Below are positions 30,462-41,670 of a DNA stretch of 64,000 nt, piece by piece. The notes beneath the pieces are model-generated. The model did no database searches. It was not told the DNA's origin and saw only the letters and a program-made list of their open reading frames with translations. A program made the translations under genes and the position numbers. Origin of the DNA: Nemertoderma westbladi (taxonomy: Eukaryota; Xenacoelomorpha; Nemertodermatida; Nemertodermatidae); assembly GCA_032718475.1 (NCBI GenBank), contig JAUCBJ010004893.1:1-64000 (forward strand), written 5' to 3'. Every line of letters begins with the position of its first letter. Positions within the stretch are counted from its first letter, which is position 1.

Positions 30462-31382
30462 AAATCGAGAGTTTCCAGTCGTGTCAGGGGTGGTCGTTTA
30501 GCAAAGAGTTCCTCCCGTGTTTCGTCGTCATGGATACCTCGGATGAGGAGCGTATTAACCCAGTCGTCTGGGGTCATCGTTTCGAGACCAGCGTCGTCTG
30601 CCAGCTCACACAGTCGTATGTAATAATCGTCGAATGCCTGGTTCTCCGACTGTTTTAGTTGGACGAGTTGATGGCGGTTGACAACGAGGCTCCTCTCGGA
30701 ACGGAGGTATAAGCGGATCTCCTCCATAACTTCTAGAAGAGTTTTGTCCGTGTTTACCGGATGTTTAGGCGATGGTGGATGCGGTTGAGGAACTCGGCAG
30801 AACAATTCGAAAAAAAGACTGCAAGTTGATCCTCCTGAGGTTTCTGGGATAAGTGGACAACGGTACAGTAGTTGCTCCACTGGATCTCCCAGCGTTTGTA
30901 GCGCTGAAACGTGATATCTACTTCGAGTTTCTCGGGGTTCGAGCGTTTAGTTTTACGGTTTCACCAGGTCTGGGGCTCCGGGGGGGGGGGGGGGGGGGTG
31001 CGCCTGCGGGTCCCTGTCGGAGTAGTTGGAGAAATTCCACCCTCTCTTCTGCACGGAGATGATCGCGATGTTCCTCGCAGCGTTCATCATTCTCCCGGCG
31101 GTGTAGCTCCTCTTCCTGGCGGTGTTGTTCTTCCTCGGCGCGGTCGCGCTGAAGGTAGATCAGAAACTGCGTTAGGTCGGGCGGTTTATGTTCGTCACCC
31201 TGTTCCTGGTCACCAAGCGTGCCCTTGAGTTGATTGCGTAGTTTGTTGGACGATGTTTTTGGATTGAATTGGATTCCAGCGTTTGTACAGTGGATCTTAA
31301 GTGTCTCCCGGTCGAGATTATCAATTTCCTCAAGCCGTAGATCGAGCCAATCGTCAGGTTGAATGGGTGTTGTCCTTGCCAT
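30419..31382 (-). pseudogene. Gypsy gag
   Basis: Starts at 31382 with MARTTPIQPDDW. The N-terminal segment (LDRETLKIHCTNAGIQF, then KLRNQL) resembles a SAP-like DNA-binding helix pair. A charged Glu/Arg coiled coil follows, then a proline run encoded by a 19-base G tract on the + strand (30980-30998), where the frame is lost. The capsid part continues in other frames, ending with the conserved QSENQAFDDYYIRLCELADDAG region (open 30880-30419). The homopolymer makes the exact frame unreliable: the break may be a sequencing or assembly artefact. Confidence 0.75.
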
Positions 31383-31439
31383 CCTGGTCAGCCCATGTTG
31401 TAAGTTCCACGTAGGCTAAATTCTACTGGCTCTGATTGC

Positions 31440-31457
31440 CAGCTACACACTGCGCCA
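31440..31457 (-). other. candidate primer-binding site of the Gypsy element
   Basis: Directly inside the 5' LTR the element strand begins TGGCGCAGTGTGTAGC. A TGG start against the LTR is the usual signature of a tRNA primer site. I cannot assign the tRNA. Confidence 0.55.
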
Positions 31458-31764
31458 TGTCATGTCTTGTTGTGCGAGCGGAGGTTATGAAGTAAATAAA
31501 CATATATTTGAGTTCAATATAATACCAGCATACGTATAATGTTACGGTATAATAGCATCAAACACGTTGCCTGCAGCCATGCTGCATAAGTGGTTTGCGC
31601 ATACAGCTGTACTGTGTACAGGGGGTCAGTATCTAGCAGTACTGCAGTAATAAGCAGTCTGGATGTCCCGTTAAAGCCGTAAGTATGTATATCCTTAGTA
31701 TATTCCCTTCATCATGTTGCCTTATAATACAGTATAAAGATTGGGGCGAGCCATGAACACAACA
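31458..31764 (-). repeat. 5' LTR of the Gypsy element
   Basis: 307 bp with TG...CA ends; partner of 26252-26560. Confidence 0.9.
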
Positions 31765-31883
31765 GGCCATGGCCAGTATATCTCTGAAGTTTTTGAGCTA
31801 TGCATGGGAATAGATATAGAAGGTAGCTTAGGAATGAGACAGGATCTAGGGAGCCAAACCTGAACTGCTGGAAGGCGGGCCAG
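31753..31883. other. 131-bp target-site duplication of a LINE, left copy
   Basis: The same 131 bp occurs at 33527-33657 with one visible difference (GAGCTATG versus GCGCTATG). It includes the last 12 bases of the Gypsy LTR, which shows that the LINE entered after the Gypsy element. Confidence 0.85.
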
Positions 31884-33526
31884 ATAACTTTATAGAAGTA
31901 AAAGTGCCGGAGTCTGTACTCCCAGATATTCCCATTGGCGATATCTCCTTTGCAGAAGTGAAGGCTGCCGCAAAGAGCATTAAGACCAATCGTGCCAGTG
32001 GAGTAGATGGTGTTCCCCCTGAGGTCTTTAAAATACCTGAGTGTTTAAAGCTCATCTATCCCATCATAGTAAACGTGTACCGAACAACAAGAGTCCCACA
32101 AGAAATGAAAACAAATAAGTTGGTGCCAGTTCCCAAGAAGGGCAACCTAACACTCTATGGTTCTTTTCGTGGAATCTCATTGATCTCGATTGCTGCAAAG
32201 CTATACAATAGGATTATATTAAATCGCATCAGGGATCCCATTGAGAGACTGCTCCGTGGAAATCAGAATGGGTTCCGTAAAGGTCGTGGGACCATGGAGC
32301 CCATTTTGGCACTTAGAAGGATAATTGAAGAGTTATCAAAAAAGAAAGACAGGCATCTGGCTGTTATCTTTGTTGACTTCTTCAAGGCCTTTGATTCAGT
32401 CTCTCGCTCACGTATGTTCAGCATACTTTCATTATATGGGATTCCTGATAAAATTATTGCAGCAATCAGATCAGTATATGATGGTTCGACAACATTTGTG
32501 TCTACTGTTGACGGTGACACAGAACCATTTGAAGTGTTATGGGGCGTCCTCCAAGGAGACACACTTGCACCATTCTTGTTCATTATTGTGGTTGACTATG
32601 TTCTACGCATGTCCTTAAATCATTATAATGATGATGGTGTGATGATAACTCCACCTACTGGCTCCAGAAGTCGAGGAAATCCTGCCAAGTACCTAACTGA
32701 TCTAGACTTTGCTGATGACTTAGGAGTACTCTCAGAATCATTAGAGGGAGCCCAACGGCTCCTCAGCTCATTAGAACATGCTGCTTCTAGTGTTGGTCTT
32801 TTTATTAACTCCAGAAAGACCAAAATCTGACAGTTAACTTTGAAAGTCCTCAGCAAGTCTCTGATCGGATGAGCATAAGCTCAAAGGATGGTATGCTTGA
32901 GCATGTGGATGACTTCTGTTACCTGGGATCATGGATCCGGAAGTCAGGTGAGGACCTTCGAATACGTAAGGGAAAAGCATGGGCAGCCTTGAATAGGCTT
33001 TCCAGGATTTGGAAGTCACCGAGAATTAATCGGAAACTTAAGGTCCGATTATTTAGAGCAGCAGTAGTTCCAGGACTCCTCTACAGGAGTCCATGCTGGG
33101 CTCTAACTGCTGAGGACACCAAATCTCTGTATGGCACATTCACAAGAATGCTACGCCAGGTTCATTGTGTCAAGTACTATGCACACATCTCCAACCAGAC
33201 ACTATATAACATTGGAGGTGTCTCATTGGTTCCCCCAAGCTTGACACTAGAACAAAATCGCCTCCGCTTTGCAGGACATTGCTTTCGCCGTGAGGACCAG
33301 CCAGTGCATAATCTTGTACATTGGCAGTCTCATGGAGTGAATAAGCATGGTGGACAGCCCATGACTTTCTTGAGACGCATCTTAAAGGACACTGGCCTTA
33401 AAGATGCAGATGATCTAGCAAATGTCATGGGTGATAGGGAGTTGTGGCGGTGCAATTTTGTTGACAAGACGGCACAGCATTCTTAAAAATGCAGCTGCAA
33501 TGCAGCATGCCGATCCTAGTAGTAGT
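31884..33526 (+). mobile_element. LINE copy 1, 5'-truncated, with TAG-repeat tail
   Basis: Starts inside the LINE ORF (matches 54520 onward of the copy at 53207-56163) and ends in a TAGTAGTAG tail. Flanked by the 131-bp direct repeat. The two LINE copies are nearly identical in DNA, so the family was recently active. The endonuclease part is missing. Confidence 0.9.
31904..33486 (+). pseudogene. LINE copy 1 reverse transcriptase
   Basis: Open pieces 31904-32830 and 32869-33486 with one base lost between them at about 32826. RT motifs: NGFRKGRG, the catalytic VDFFKAFDS, GVLQGDTLAPFLF and the box FADDLG. The C-terminal part has CYLGSWI and then RLRFAGHC followed by a conserved Trp-rich region shared with LINE copy 3. 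The clade (RTE, CR1 group or another APE-type LINE) is not assigned by eye. It would copy LINE RNA at a nicked target, but cannot here because the endonuclease is missing. Confidence 0.85.
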
Positions 33527-33657
33527 ATGAACACAACAGGCCATGGCCAGTATATCTCTGAAGTTTTTGCGCTATGCATGGGAATAGATATAGAAGGTAG
33601 CTTAGGAATGAGACAGGATCTAGGGAGCCAAACCTGAACTGCTGGAAGGCGGGCCAG
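33527..33657. other. 131-bp target-site duplication of a LINE, right copy
   Basis: Partner of 31753-31883. Confidence 0.85.
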
Positions 33658-34548
33658 GTAGCTCGGGACGTCGATCCCTTCTTATTTTCTAACTGATCCA
33701 TCCACAGTGTATCTAACTTATGTAATAGTCTATTGGATATATATATATATAAACATCTTAAAAGCGTAATGAGTAATAATGAGTAAAAGTATCCCTGCGG
33801 AACCGAAGAGAGGCTGGACTGTAAAGGAGGAAGCACAATTACCGTTTGTCCGCCATGGATGCAAAGATTCTAATGTACATTACCACGGACGGTCTGTGAT
33901 AGATCTAAATACTAACTTCAAGTCCAATTACAACAAGGATTGAGAAGAGACAGAATGAGGGCGTTAGAGGACAGAATGTAGGTATTGCGTCGGGAATATA
34001 AAACCCGATACCCCTATGATTTCCCGTCAATGTGTGCGATGTGAGTGCAGATCCTGACAAGGAGATCGCTCCATTATATCATATGAATATGTATTTGTCG
34101 CACGACAAACCCCTACCTGCCATCAGAGATCAGTTCGATGGGATGCATCTCTACCGAAGAACCCGAGGGGAAGATGAGGAAACGCAAAGGGTCTTCAGTA
34201 TATACAAGTTATATTATAAATCTAGCGATTGTATGAACAAACAAGATGTATCCATCCCCGATCGCATACACAAGCTAAATCCCGAGCCGATATTAACGCG
34301 GTGTAAGGCGCACTAGTTTCTTGGGAACAATGAAGGAGGTTACCCGATGAGTAATCCAATGATAAGCATCGACTTTAGCGGAAAGAGACCTCCAAGGCCT
34401 GTTACGCCGACCGTTACGACTTTAGATCCGTACCAATCCGAAACCTCGTACAACTCCCGCCTTAATAGAAACGACAGCAGCCATTTTGCTTTATCGAGCG
34501 TACAAAGATCTGGAGGCGTGGCGCGAAGCGGCACGGGACTCGAGCAAA

Positions 34549-34562
34549 AAACCCACGGGTTT
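34549..34562. repeat. lineage-B palindrome inside ORF3 of B1
   Basis: AAACCCACGGGTTT. It lies directly after the LYRAYKDLE block, exactly where lineage A has its own palindrome (48231-48250) after LYRAYKAFE. Confidence 0.75.
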
Positions 34563-34754
34563 GGAACTCTCGAGTCCCTGATCTACATTCACTTCGCCAC
34601 ATCCAGAGAAAAAGCTCACGGCTGAGCACCAGGATGAGATAGGCGCGTTACGACAGGAAGAACAAGCGGCAAAGGCGAAACAACTTTTCGTGGAACACAT
34701 AGCCGAGTACAATAAGACTGCGGATAAACACTTTTTCCACATTTGTTCCACAAG

Positions 34755-34985
34755 CTACGAGGTTCCACCTTGGTGTGTGGTTGCATTGAATTCACATCTC
34801 CTGTTAGTCGTGGGTTCGATCCTCACATGGGCCAGGGCAGTTTTCATTTCGGCACGAATGCTTTAAAGGGACCAGCCAGGGCTCATCTCTGCCTTGCATC
34901 CTTAAGTGGTAGCTAAATAAGTACTAGAGTTTACTCTGGGGAGTAAAGTTCTGGGGGGACCGCACTGGAAATAAGTCGTCAGACT
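34755..34985 (+). mobile_element. tRNA-derived SINE inserted in ORF3 of B1
   Basis: Contains an exact B box (GGGTTCGATCC at about 34813) in a tRNA-like T-arm (TCGTGGGTTCGATCCTCAC), with a weak A-box-like GGTGTGTGGTTGC about 40 bases before it. The body that follows is not tRNA-like. It interrupts a reading frame that is continuous in A2. No poly-A tail and no clear target duplication are seen, so the ends are approximate. Confidence 0.55.
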
Positions 34986-36360
34986 TTGTGCGTAATCCCT
35001 GGCCAAGCGGCCGAAGAACATTTACTTTTACTATATCTCAACCCAGGCCGGTGTATTATTCCAGTAGTAACAAAGCTGCAATGTTGGTAGATCATCCAGA
35101 GGCGCAAGAGGCCATTCGGTTATTGCCGATGATAATGTTAGAGGATCATAGGAACATCAACTTCTTAAGGGAAGCCTTATGTGCGAAGTACCTGCGTGAT
35201 GTTCCGAAGCAGATTACTGACTATGACACCTTGGACAAGATTGGAGCCCCAGGGAGGGAGAGTAGATTGTTCAGTTGGTTAGATAAATACATAAAGCTAT
35301 GGGTCATGGTGGCTACGTTCCCAGATGACGAGGAGGTGGACCAAGCATGGTTGAGGAGGAAGGGTTCCTATACCCAGTATGACGACCCTAAGACCATTGA
35401 GCGCATATGGACCCCATCCGACGAAATACAACATTAGTGGAGGAAGACGGAGGAATCCTTGGAGGACTGGAAATTGATGTTCTATGATAATGAGGGAGGG
35501 TCTCACCAAGAATGCCTGATGAGTAAATGTATCCAAATCAGCGCACCGATGACGTAACCCACATGTTTATGCGCATGAGAGTGGACCGGGATAGACTTGA
35601 GCCAATTATAACGACGCAGTATAGGCGCGGGAAGGATCCCCTGGAGCAGATTCTAGAGGTATGTAGGCGAGGGGGTATGCATGGAGCGGAGTGGATAGAT
35701 GCGAGGATGTTGCCCAAGGAGGTTACATCACGGTGGGATCAGGGGCGATTTAGAGAGTGATTTCAATGCTATGGCGGACCCGGAGGATCGATTGCCGAGA
35801 CTGTTCTTTGATACGAAGCTATTACTTCTATGGGCACAGGATGTTGGGATTTATAAGGAGTACCCTAATTCTGCAAAGACTGGTATGGGTTTTATAGCAC
35901 ATTTATTGTATAATTGGGATTTTAAGTTGAAGACGCAGAAGAAGTATGAGGAGGCGTACGGTGAATGTAACACGCCGCCGGGAGCTGAGTTCGAATCCCA
36001 TTTCAAGCGACAAGTGTTGGTATATTGGAACATTTGAGCACCACCTCATGCTTCATTGCAGTATTATTTAGTGTTGGAGTCAAACACGGTAACTTTATTG
36101 ATAACGGACATAGTCACGGGAGTTTTGAAGCACCATCCGTTGGTGTTTGGAGGAGACCAATACATCAGATCAAAGGGAGAAATTCAGTCGGATGTGATGA
36201 AGCGTTTCTTAACCCCATTCTTCAACCAAATCTTTGGATAACACATCGATGGTCAGAAAGTGATCTTCGAGGGAGTATACCGACAGAACATTGGAGACTT
36301 GGGAGATCGACCTTCCATGGAGTATCCGACGGCAGAAGCATTAGAGAAATGGTTTGGGAA

Positions 36361-36378
36361 CCAAACCCGCGGGTTTGG
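36361..36378. repeat. lineage-B palindrome, perfect 18-bp copy in ORF3
   Basis: CCAAACCCGCGGGTTTGG is a perfect inverted repeat. It is translated within a QTR...GHL block that aligns with QTRAPIGHLGD of lineage A, where A has a degenerate copy of its own palindrome (5368-5387 and 46691-46710). Confidence 0.85.
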
Positions 36379-36711
36379 TACTCACGGCCACTTGGACGCT
36401 GACAGAGTGGTTAGGGAGAAGTTAGGGAGGGTTGGCCTGAGACGTTAGTAGAGGTGTTAGGAATGGATCTTCCAGTGGAGAAGACATATCCTAAAAGGCC
36501 GAGAGAGGAAATATTAGAAATCGAGAACAAAGGTAAGGATGCTTACTTCGTTCCAGAACAGCAACCCTTAACCAGAGAAGATGACATCATTCTAGACATT
36601 GGGAAAGAAGGGAGTGCGAGACTGATTGGAGACCTCATGTTAAGCGATCAGAGGACGTTACTCCTTACTGATAAGCGGTCTGACTTGGTCCGACGCAATC
36701 GCTCAATTTGA

Positions 36712-38344
36712 ACACAAGCAGAACCTTCAGAACTGTCTGCTAAGAATAATTTACTATTTCGAACTACATGGCTCTGACAATCACTCACTCCTTTCTCTGC
36801 TGTTTTCTCAACAGAGAGCTAACTGTTCGAATCTATACGCCAAAACAGCAACAACCAACACAATAAATCTGAAATGGCTCCCTAAGCTACTTAAAATGAG
36901 TGCGGGTGGTCTAACATTCAGCGTTCACTTATCACAGAGAAACACTGGAAGTTATCAGGCAGAATTATGTCGAATGTGAGAATATTTAATATGTATAATG
37001 GGATAGGCTATTTATTTGTCCTGGTGTCAAGCTTGGCCTTGTGCTGGCTTTAGACCAGCAAATTACTACTGCATATACTAGCTACCACTGTCAGCCCACT
37101 AACCCGCTATTTTCAAATAACCGCTTAGCGTTGAATATTCTACAGTATTTCTAAAAGTAATTTACCCCAACTATTCTCTGCTATGCAGCGTACAAGTTCT
37201 TAATTTTATTCTAACATGCTAAATTAATTACAGTATCATAAAATACGGATTTGCGTACTAATTACTAAGTATTCCTGAATACGTATTACTAATTGTTACG
37301 TTACTGAGTTATACTAGCAACAGCCTAAATACTGCATTATTTTCACTTAACAGCGATTAATAAGCATAAACTAAGAAATAGAAAACAATCAAGAAAGGTA
37401 GCGCTTATCTAAGCATTCACATTCAAGCATCAGGCACTCTTCAGCAACACAACACAAATAGCGTTAGCAATAGAGCTGGTAGTATTACTGACTGCGCTAA
37501 TAGCGCTAGTCAGCTAGTGTCAACTAGTATGCTAGTGTAACGAATACAGGCCACCCAAAGCCATACACAAGCCTCCTAACTAAACCCGCTATTACTACCC
37601 TAGTACCACAAAGTTGAGACGAAGTCTGGATCGTCAGCCCCAAAATACTGTAATGACGACCGGGCCCCGGTCCTTAATTGATTAGCCCGACCGCAACTGC
37701 TAGCCCCCCGCCAGCGTTGCCCCATATTGGATCCTCCCCTTCTCCCTCCGCCGCTTCCACAGTGCACCCACTACGCCTACCGGTACCCTTAGCCCACCAT
37801 GCTAAAGCAAATAGTTACCGTATCAGTGCATGCGTTTACAAACAGTCTGAAAGTTGAAAAGAAAATCCTCAAGGATTTACTACATCTCAATCACATAGAT
37901 TCAAGAAATCAAGAGTCAATGCCGAAATCATTATTCGAAGTTGTAATCAAAGAAGTAATCAGCAGAAATCAGCATTAACAATTTACAGAATTAGCAGAAT
38001 ACACAAGCAAGAAGATTATACATTTAAATCAAAACGTGCAGTACTGCTGTACCAGTGTACCAACACACCAAACACGAACACTGAAAAAGATACACTCAGA
38101 CTGAAGCACTGTAACACTGTGACTGACGAAATATAGGTATGACGCAATAATCATATCATTGGTCCAACAAAACCTACTACCATTAGACCAACCTAAAACA
38201 GCTAGGCCAATGAGGGAGCCGGATTGTGATCCTTGCTTCCCCCATTTCTCAAATTATTACCATATATGGTAATGAATCTGTCTCGATGGGTTTATACTGT
38301 AGGTTTATGGCCGTAGCATTAATTTCGCGATTATTAAAGCACAT
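36712..38344. other. non-coding spacer, nothing recognised
   Basis: No open frame of interest. Short CTAGT-rich repeats occur around 37480-37540. It could hold the missing 3' part or LTR of B1, but I found no partner repeat. Confidence 0.3.
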
Positions 38345-40829
38345 TAAGAACTGACTGGACTTATAAAGGACATTCCGAAACACAATGTTAAAGTCATTGC
38401 TGGTGACCTGAATGCCCAAATTGGCCCAGAAGACATCAAGGGTTACACCTATAACACCAGTTCTAACAGAAATGGGTACTTACTTTTAGACCTAATGGAA
38501 GAATGTGAATTGATACCAACAAACAACACATTCGAAAAGAGTAAGGGGAAGCTATGGACCTTTCAATACCCTAACGGAACCAAAGCACAACTGGATTACA
38601 TCCTCATAAACAAAAAGTGGAGAAACAGCATGATCAACTGCGAGGCATACAGCTCGTTCAACCTAATTGGTTCGGACCACAGAATTGTGACTGCAGAGAT
38701 CAGACTCAGTTTGAGAGCCAGCAAACCCAGGACAAACAAGCAAATCAAATATGACTGGGAAAAACTTTGAACTGACAATGCTTATACAGTAGAAGTTCAA
38801 AACCGCTTTGAAGCAATTCAGTCAATGGATGAAGACCAATCCACCAATTCAATATACCAGAATATAATAACAGCCCACAAGGAATCAGCTAAGAGGCATA
38901 TCCCCCAGAAACCCAAACGAAAACAATATGTGCCATGGCAAAACTCTGAGGTTACTTGTAAGAGAGAAGATCTTAAGATAGCCTACAAAGTTAAAACCGA
39001 ACAACCAACAACCGAAAACATTAACAAGGTTGAGAAAGCTAAGGACGATCTTAAATTGGCCTACAACATCAGCCAGGAAAAGTACATACAGGATAAAACT
39101 GAAGCAATTACAACTGCTCACATACAGCAACAATCAAGACTTACCTGGCAAACTGTAAATGAGGTATCTGGTCGGAAAAGTTGTGCAAAGGGGCGCCTCA
39201 AAGCCGATAGTCCTGAAGAACGTGTTGGGAAATGGAAAAATCACTTCAGCAACTTGCTTGGGAAGCCACCAAACATCGAAATCAGCCCTACAAGGAAAAT
39301 ATATGACAAGACACTACCTATAGAAACAGGGGACTTCACACCTGCCGAACTCCAAAAAGCATTAAAAGCATGTCCAATAATAAAGCGAGTGGATTAGATG
39401 AAATCCCAGCGGAGGTATTGAAAACCGGAGTGCTAAACAGACCATTATTGAATGTTTGCAACCGGATGTTAAAAGGGGAAAGGCCACCACCAATTTGGAC
39501 TAAAGGTCAACTAAAGCCTCTCCCCAAGAAAGGAGACCTCGGCATACCAGCAAACTATCGTGGGATCTGTCTGCTTGTGGTAGCTGCCAAAATATACAAT
39601 AAAATGATTCTATATAGGATTAGGCCTCACATAGAGAAACTACTGCGTAAGAGCCAAAACGGATTTCGACCAGGTAGATCAACAATAGCTCAGATACTTG
39701 CACTACGGAGACTGATTGAAGGAATTAAGTCAAAGAATCTCCCCGCTGTCATGACTTTTGTGGACTTCAAGAAGGCATTCGACTCCATCCATAGAGGTAA
39801 AATGCTTGAAATGCTAAGAGCTTATGGAATACCAGAAGTAATTGTTGCTGGCATTGGATTGTTATATTGTGACACAGAAGCGCAGGTACTCTCACCACAT
39901 GGTGAAACTGAGTTTTTCTCAATCCTGGCTGGCGTACTTCAAGGTGACACATTAGCACCATTACTATTTGTAATTGTGCTGGATTACGCAATGAGAGCGG
40001 CCACAAAGGGTGAAGACCTGTGATTCACACTTCAAGAACGCAGAAGTAGTAGATATCCGGCAACTACAGTCACAGACACCGACTTTGCGGATGACATCGC
40101 CCTGCTCTCCAATACCATAGCAGATGCACAGCTTCTACTAAATAAAGTGGAGAGGGCTGCTAAGGAGGTTGGATTGCATATAAATGCTACAAAGACCGAA
40201 TTCATGACCTTTAATGTTGATGGAAACTTGACAACCATTGATAATAATCAACTAAGGAAGGTCGATGACTTCCAGTACCTTGGATCATGGATAGAGAGTA
40301 GCAAAAAGGACATAGAAGTTAGGAAAGCAAAGGCTTGGGTAGCTCTATCAAAAATGGATACCATCTGGAAATCAGATCTCTCAAGGCACCTGAAGACTAA
40401 GTTCTTTCGAGCCACAGTGGAAAGTGTATTTTTATATGGGGGTGAGACCTGGACACTGACTAAATCACTTGAACAACGAATTGATGGTTGCTACACAAGA
40501 CTACTAAGGGCAGCCCTAAACATCAGCTGGAGACAACACATGACAAACGCCGAGCTTTATGGTACAATTCCACCTGTATCAACCACCCTCCATGAACGCA
40601 GATTAAAATTCATTGGGCACTGCTGGTGAAGTAAAGACGAGGTCATACCAGATCTACTTTTCTGGCAACCAACTCATGGAAAGCGTAGTCGTGGACGACC
40701 GGCCATAACATATATAGATCAACTTGAAAGGAATACTGAACTTGTGAGAAACGAAATTGCGACAACTATGGAGAATCGGGAAGCCTGGAAGGATCTCATT
40801 TCCACTGTCCGAGTTCGCTCGACCTAGTA
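38345..40829 (+). pseudogene. LINE copy 3 endonuclease-reverse transcriptase
   Basis: Endonuclease end: AGDLNAQIGP (about 38400), KLWTFQYPNG and the active-site SDHRIVTAEI (about 38672). RT: NKASGLDEIPAEVLK, NGFRPGRST, VDFKKAFDS (catalytic Asp), GVLQGDTLAPLLF and TDFADDIA. C-terminus: YLGSWIESS, LYGGETWTLT and RRLKFIGHC. It is broken by in-frame TGA codons (38768-38770, near 40021 and 40627) and a frameshift near 39390. At about 40627 the TGA sits where the other LINE family has Arg after HCF, as expected from decay of CGA. Confidence 0.87.
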
Positions 40830-40838
40830 GTAGTAGTA
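38345..40838 (+). mobile_element. LINE copy 3 (diverged family), 5'-truncated, TAG-repeat tail
   Basis: Begins within the endonuclease domain and ends in TAGTAGTAGTA at 40827-40838. It shares protein architecture and the tail type with the other LINEs here but is only distantly similar, so it represents a separate, older family. Confidence 0.88.
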
Positions 40839-41479
40839 AGCATAAATTTAGTACAAACGCCAGTTTATAGAGAAATATAAAATAAATTAGAACAAATATG
40901 CATTAGGTTCAGTCAATATCAATAAAAGGCAAATTCATATTAAACTTTTAGGAAAGTTTGCCACCATAAATGTATTTACTAAGGTATTATTATAAAATTA
41001 CATATGCAAAACTACATTCTGTACAAAATCGGATGAAATATATAAACTCGTGTATTTTATTTTCCCTATCTAGCAACGGCCGTACATCAATACGACTTAT
41101 CTAAATTGCTCTATACTGTATAATGGGCTGTTTTAATACACAGCGCCATATATCGTAACACCACTCCAAGGGAAACAAGTAATGTTTCACTCCAATTGTA
41201 GAAGAAATAGGGTGATGTGAAATAACAAAATAAATTAACTTTCAAATAAATCAAATAACTTGGTTCTAATAACAATTACGTGCAAATATTGCCATTCATA
41301 TTGCATAATAATGATTAAATACAAATTGAATTACAAAATATTGCCACTGTTACTGCATAATGATTACTACATACAAATTAAATAATTACAAGAATATTGC
41401 CTCTTTCATGTATTTACAAATTAACAGTCTTTTAAGGTAATATAAAAACGCAATCGCTCAGACAGGTGAAAGAAGTAAG

Positions 41480-41497
41480 CCAAACCCGCAGGTTTGT
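41480..41497. repeat. lineage-B palindrome downstream of ORF3
   Basis: CCAAACCCGCAGGTTTGT, nearly palindromic, about 175 bp beyond the B2 ORF3 stop and preceded by GAAGTAAG. Lineage A has its palindrome, preceded by TAAG, about 20 bp beyond the ORF3 stop. Confidence 0.75.
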
Positions 41498-41670
41498 CTC
41501 TCTAATCACCTCCTTCGCCTCCTTCCGCTTTCACCCCAAAAAAATTTTAAAAACGAATACGACTAGTGTATATGAGTCCAGTCGGATGTCTAATTAAATC
41601 CTAAAATATACATCAGAGCGACGATGATGTATATGTCTATAGTTTTGTCGCTCCTTGATGTTATGTAGTA

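Larger units (their letters stand above)
26252..31764 (-). mobile_element. Ty3/Gypsy LTR retrotransposon, complete, 5.5 kb
   Basis: Bounded by LTRs at 26252-26560 and 31458-31764 beginning TG and ending CA, with a 5-bp duplication that is GGTCA on the left and GGCCA on the right. A purine tract (element strand GGGAAAAGGGGA) lies against the 3' LTR at 26561. Order on the - strand: gag, knuckles and protease, RT and RNase H, integrase with C-terminal domain. It inserted into the B1 spacer. Several frameshifts and one in-frame TGA make it defective. Confidence 0.92.
24424..36711 (+). mobile_element. BEL/Pao element of lineage B, copy 1 (B1), split and truncated
   Basis: A + strand element: end of pol (24424-25705), spacer with palindrome (to 26251), then, after a Gypsy and a LINE insertion, the spacer remainder (33658-33778) and ORF3 (33779-36711). 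The gag and RT part and both LTRs are missing or unrecognised. The order pol, spacer, ORF3 is the same as in lineage A. Its proteins are clearly related to lineage A but well diverged. Confidence 0.75.
33779..36711 (+). pseudogene. ORF3 of BEL-B1, broken and truncated before the zinc knuckles
   Basis: Starts with ATG at 33779. The first residues have the spacing of lineage A (Met-Ser-Lys...Glu-Pro-Lys-Arg-Gly-Trp, then LPF.R.G.KD). Strong relatives of A2 ORF3 follow in order: AIRDQFDGMHLYRRTRGEDEETQ (34110-34200), NPEPI near 34282, EGGYPMSNP (34335), LLYRAYKDLE (34485), FYDNEGGSHQ (35480), DARMLPKEV (35698), a YNWDFKLKTQKKYEEAYG block (35911), RPSM (36310) and QTR (36365). It ends near 36711, after a GSARLIGDL block, so the Cys/His knuckles are missing. 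Many stops and frame changes occur, and a SINE interrupts it at about 34755-34985. Function unknown. Confidence 0.75.
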
